NCBI GenBank assembly: GCA_021821565.1 | Contig: JAKACI010000103.1 | Location: 1 to 5,832 of the forward strand | Source: a bacterium | GTDB lineage: Bacteria; SZUA-79; Acidulodesulfobacterales; Acidulodesulfobacteraceae | DNA length: 5,832 nt | Reading direction: 5' to 3' | Shown: one piece after another, positions 5,473 to 5,832 of the stretch | Position numbering within the stretch: position 1 is the first letter of the stretch | How the letters are laid out: each line of letters starts with the position of its first letter | Notes under the pieces: model-generated | Databases searched by the model: none | What the model was told of the DNA's origin: nothing | What the model saw: the letters and a program-made list of their open reading frames with translations, nothing else | Program-made: the position numbers and the translations under genes

Positions 5473-5832
5473 ATGATAAATCAAAAAAGGATAGGTCTTA
5501 TAGCAGGATATGGAGAATTTCCTCTTTTATATATAAAAAAGCTTAAATCTTTAGGTTTCTATGTTTGTGTTTGCGCCATTGAAGAAGAAGCAGGAGAAAA
5601 ACTGAAAGACTATGCAGATTCTATCATTTATATAAGCGTCGGTGAGCTTGGAAAACTTATAAAGTTTTTTAAATCTGAAAATGTCAATGAAATTATTATG
5701 GCAGGCAAGGTTAAAAAAACGTTAATGTTTAAAAAAATAAAGCCTGATTTAAAAGCTATCACTCTTTTTTTGTCTCTTAAAGACAAAAAAGACGATACTA
5801 TTTTAAATGCTATATGCAAATACATGGAGAAA
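5473..5832 (+). CDS. lpxI: LpxI, UDP-2,3-diacylglucosamine hydrolase (DUF1009 family), 3' end cut by window edge
   Basis: LpxI hydrolyses UDP-2,3-diacylglucosamine to lipid X and UMP in the cytoplasm, replacing the unrelated LpxH in many non-gammaproteobacterial diderms. The frame runs open from the ATG at 5473 to the last base, giving 120 of the roughly 270-290 residues usual in the family. IGLIAGYGEFPLL (residues 7-19) is the hallmark N-terminal motif (IGLIAG-x-G-x-FP). YISVGELGKLIKFF (53-66), IIMAGKVKK (74-82), KPDLKA (90-95) and LKDKKDDTIL (102-111) follow the family pattern in order. Only the N-terminal domain is visible; the C-terminal catalytic domain lies beyond the window. The start is supported by the motif beginning six residues in and by a TAG at 5419 with no other in-frame ATG between; no Shine-Dalgarno is visible. 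It follows lpxA by 126 bases. In relatives lpxB commonly follows nearby, so it may lie just downstream. Confidence 0.93.
   Translation, partial: MINQKRIGLIAGYGEFPLLYIKKLKSLGFYVCVCAIEEEAGEKLKDYADSIIYISVGELGKLIKFFKSENVNEIIMAGKVKKTLMFKKIKPDLKAITLFLSLKDKKDDTILNAICKYMEK

Overview
The window is one gene cluster on the + strand from a low-GC, diderm (Gram-negative) bacterium that makes lipid A. It holds six genes in the order bamA (5' end outside the window), skp/ompH, lpxD, fabZ, lpxA and lpxI (3' end outside the window). This is the classic outer-membrane biogenesis cluster of Proteobacteria and relatives. The use of lpxI rather than lpxH for the UDP-diacylglucosamine hydrolysis step points away from typical Gamma- and Betaproteobacteria, towards Alphaproteobacteria, the former Deltaproteobacteria or other diderm lineages. 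The strong AT bias and the divergence of the proteins suggest an AT-rich deltaproteobacterial-type lineage, but that placement is a low-confidence inference.

Layout: 2-2047 is BamA, the outer-membrane beta-barrel assembly channel (end of POTRA 1, POTRA 2-5, complete barrel). 2218-2745 is Skp/OmpH, a periplasmic chaperone with a signal peptide. 2898-3929 is LpxD, 4029-4508 FabZ, 4576-5346 LpxA, and 5473-5832 the N-terminal 120 residues of LpxI. No ribosomal, transfer or mobile-element sequence was seen, and no stretch over 300 bases lacks a gene. The five gaps (170, 152, 99, 67 and 126 bases) are much richer in AT than the genes. They hold a 12-bp tandem repeat, two candidate RNA folds just before lpxD and fabZ, and a small GTTTAAA repeat cluster plus a 10-bp palindrome before lpxI. 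No convincing rho-independent terminator breaks the cluster, so co-transcription is likely, although the gaps are longer than in compact operons.

How the genes work together: LpxA puts a 3-hydroxyacyl chain on UDP-GlcNAc. After LpxC (not here) deacetylates the product, LpxD adds a second hydroxyacyl chain, and LpxI cleaves the UDP-diacyl-GlcN to lipid X. FabZ draws on the same 3-hydroxyacyl-ACP pool for phospholipid synthesis, so its place here links the two lipid branches. Skp escorts unfolded outer-membrane proteins to BamA, which inserts them, including the LPS exporter LptD.

I see no undescribed system here; the gene content is ordinary. The observation most worth checking is in BamA: by alignment with E. 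coli BamA, all three members of the conserved loop-6 salt-bridge network (Arg661, Glu717, Asp740) are replaced, by Leu, Lys and Asn.
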